Below, one piece after another: positions 62,511 to 64,000 of a stretch of 64,000 nucleotides of DNA. This DNA is from Didymella arachidicola. Lineage: Eukaryota; Ascomycota; Dothideomycetes; Pleosporales; Didymellaceae. A model generated the notes under the pieces. That model made no database searches, was not told the DNA's origin, and was given only the letters and a program-made list of their open reading frames with translations. Position 1 is the stretch's first letter. Each line of letters starts with the position of its first letter. The stretch lies in NCBI GenBank assembly GCA_016630955.3, contig CM049986.1, positions 2,232,001 through 2,296,000 on the forward strand, given 5' to 3'. The position numbers and the translations under genes are program-made.

Positions 62511-63783
62511 CTAGTCGCTGAATTTTATGCTCCTGCCACCCTTTTGCCTGTGATCCTCGCCATCCCTGACCTCATCCATGTGTCTGGAGAACTCAGCGTC
62601 AGCGTCGACCTCGGCTGGACTCGCAGCCACTTCGGCCTCTGACTCCTTGTCGCCCTCTTCCTTCCCATTTACCCTCAGACCCAGAGCGCCTCGGTAGGTG
62701 ATGTGCCCTCTCGCCGCGGCCTCTAGGCGCTGTTTCTGACCTGCTTCGCCTGCACGGCCGAGAACACCAGCAATGACTTGGATGCAGCGTAGACTGGTGA
62801 CTATTAGCTTTACCCGGGAGCGTGTTTCACAAGGTCTCACCTGTCGTCGTTTGCCGGAATAGGATATGTGACCCACGTAGGATCGGCATTTGTGTCAATG
62901 ACGCCGATGGTAGGGATGTTGTTGAGCGCACACTCGTGCAGCAGGACATAGTTCTCGAGCGGGTTCAAACAAACCACGAGATCAGGACGCAGCACAGCGC
63001 GATCGTACAGCTGCTCCTCGAACCCTGGGACGTCCTTGTCGTGCTCGTTAACAACCTTGGTCTTGCAGCGGCCCAGGATCTGCTGGCCGTTTGTGATGCT
63101 TCCGGGGATCCAGCGCTCGAACAAGTGGCACCCTTTGGCCAGCTCGGCGGCGCGAGACACGGCGCGGTCTTGCCCTTCGCGAGTGCCTACGAACAAGACA
63201 ATGCCTCCTCTCCTCGAGACCTCCTGGACGACTTTGGCTGCGCGACGGAGGTGAGCGGCTATGACTTCAAGCGAGATGATGTGGATGCCCTGGCGAATGC
63301 CGTGGATGTAGCGCGCGTTTGCGGGGTTCCAGACAGACGTGACGTGGCCCTGGTGGGCTTCGGAGGCGAGGAGGAGCTCGAGGGTGACGTCGGCGGGGGA
63401 GGGTGGGTTTGTGAGGAGGGTGTGCGGTTGGTAGTGAGGCTCGACGGTAGCGCCCAGGTTGCTGAGCCGCTGCGACTGCTGCCTGTGCGCATGGTACTGC
63501 TCTGCGAGACTGGCAGTGGGCGGCGGCTGGGTGGCTGGGTCTGCTGCGGCGGGCTCAGGATTGTCCAGGCCCACGCCGGACCGCCATTCGCGCTGCCACA
63601 GCTCCTGGAAGTCCTTGGGCTTGTCGAGCCTGGGGTCCCAGACCTCGTATGTGTGTGTGGAGTAGCATCGGCGCGGGAGAGACGTGCGTGCGAGGGCGGC
63701 CGCTGTTCATCCAATTAGAGAGATGTAGATTGTTACCGCATATTTGACGTACCCCTCTGCGCGACAAGATGCCGGACAATCAT
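62511..63783 (-). CDS. MRP4: mitochondrial small-subunit ribosomal protein uS2m (Mrp4), 391 aa
   Basis: Component of the mitochondrial ribosome small subunit, of the bacterial S2 type. Three exons, 63783-63753, 63702-62841 and 62793-62511, give 392 codons. It starts MIVRHLVAQRAAALARTSLP, a basic presequence ending RRCYSTHTYE. The 31-nt first exon is split by a 50-bp intron (GTACGT...GAACAG). An upstream in-frame ATG at 63810 would add nine Ser/Thr-rich residues. uS2 motifs are present in order: LGATVEPHYQPHTLL (in bacterial S2 this region carries the GVHFGH-type motif), ARYIHGIRQGIHIISLE, IVLFVGTREGQDRAVSRAAE, RWIPGSITN, RPDLVVCLNPLENYVLLHE and TIGVIDTNADPTWVTYPIP. The C-terminal tail is acidic and lineage-specific. 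Confidence 0.94.
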
Positions 63784-64000
63784 GGTGGTGGTGCTGCTGC
63801 TGCTCGCCATGTCTGCGCGCCGGTCGTGCCTGCCGCAAAAGTTCCAAAGTTCGGGCAATGCTTGGCGCTGTCCTCGCGAGGCAGGCGCGCCCCGTTTTCC
63901 GCGGAAGGCACGTCCCACGCACCGGGCAGCCACCGATGACACGCGCTGTCGTTGTCGCTGGGTCACGTCGCGCCCCAGGGCCGCAGAGCCACAGGCCCAA

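Noticed and set aside
62822..63718. Long plus-strand open frame (298 codons) antisense to MRP4
   Set aside because: It covers the uS2m exon in the opposite direction and has repetitive Val/Gly/Leu composition without conserved motifs.

Overview
The window is a stretch of nuclear chromosome from a filamentous ascomycete (Pezizomycotina). A dothideomycete-like fungus is my inference from gene content, not something a single motif proves. Support comes from about 27 gene models on both strands with short introns of about 45-75 bp (GT...AG, often CTAAC-like branch points just before the acceptor), no operons, a PhiA-like secreted protein, F-box/2EXR-type proteins, a DASH-complex Dam1 and a 7TM-RGS receptor. 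Exon joins were worked out by hand from splice signals and reading phase, and in nearly every multi-exon gene the exon lengths sum to a whole number of codons.

Layout. 0-5 kb: the 3' end of an unrecognised membrane-type gene, a small unknown gene, and a five-exon C2H2/RING-like protein. 5-9 kb: a possible small gene, a metallo-beta-lactamase-fold protein lacking canonical metal ligands, and a cluster of microsatellites. 9-19 kb: three core eukaryotic genes, MSS4 (PI4P 5-kinase), RPT3 (26S proteasome ATPase) and SWI1 (ARID subunit of SWI/SNF). 20-30 kb: a PhiA-like secreted protein, a UCH37-type deubiquitinase, an 83-residue membrane protein just upstream of GPI1 (GPI-anchor synthesis), a decayed RidA-family pseudogene, an unknown conserved gene and a mitochondrial-type J-protein. 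31-40 kb: an amino-acid transporter, an F-box-like protein, CCT7 (chaperonin), an inverted-repeat element and a 7TM-RGS protein. 40-51 kb: SRO7/Lgl (exocytosis), a large nuclear-type protein possibly of a chromatin remodeller, and a large helical protein of unknown role. 51-64 kb: two F-box-type proteins, a Ytp1-like membrane protein, DAM1, a Sec14-type lipid-transfer protein with a mitochondrial-looking N-terminus, and mitochondrial ribosomal protein uS2m (MRP4).

Neighbours are mostly housekeeping genes without a shared pathway. I see no secondary-metabolite cluster, CRISPR array, tRNA, rRNA or intact transposon. I did not find a convincing new multi-gene system. The points most worth a second look are the RidA pseudogene, the inverted-repeat element at 37.0-37.4 kb, the small membrane protein beside GPI1, the alternative N-terminus of the Sec14-like protein, and the unusual metal-site sequence of the MBL-fold protein.
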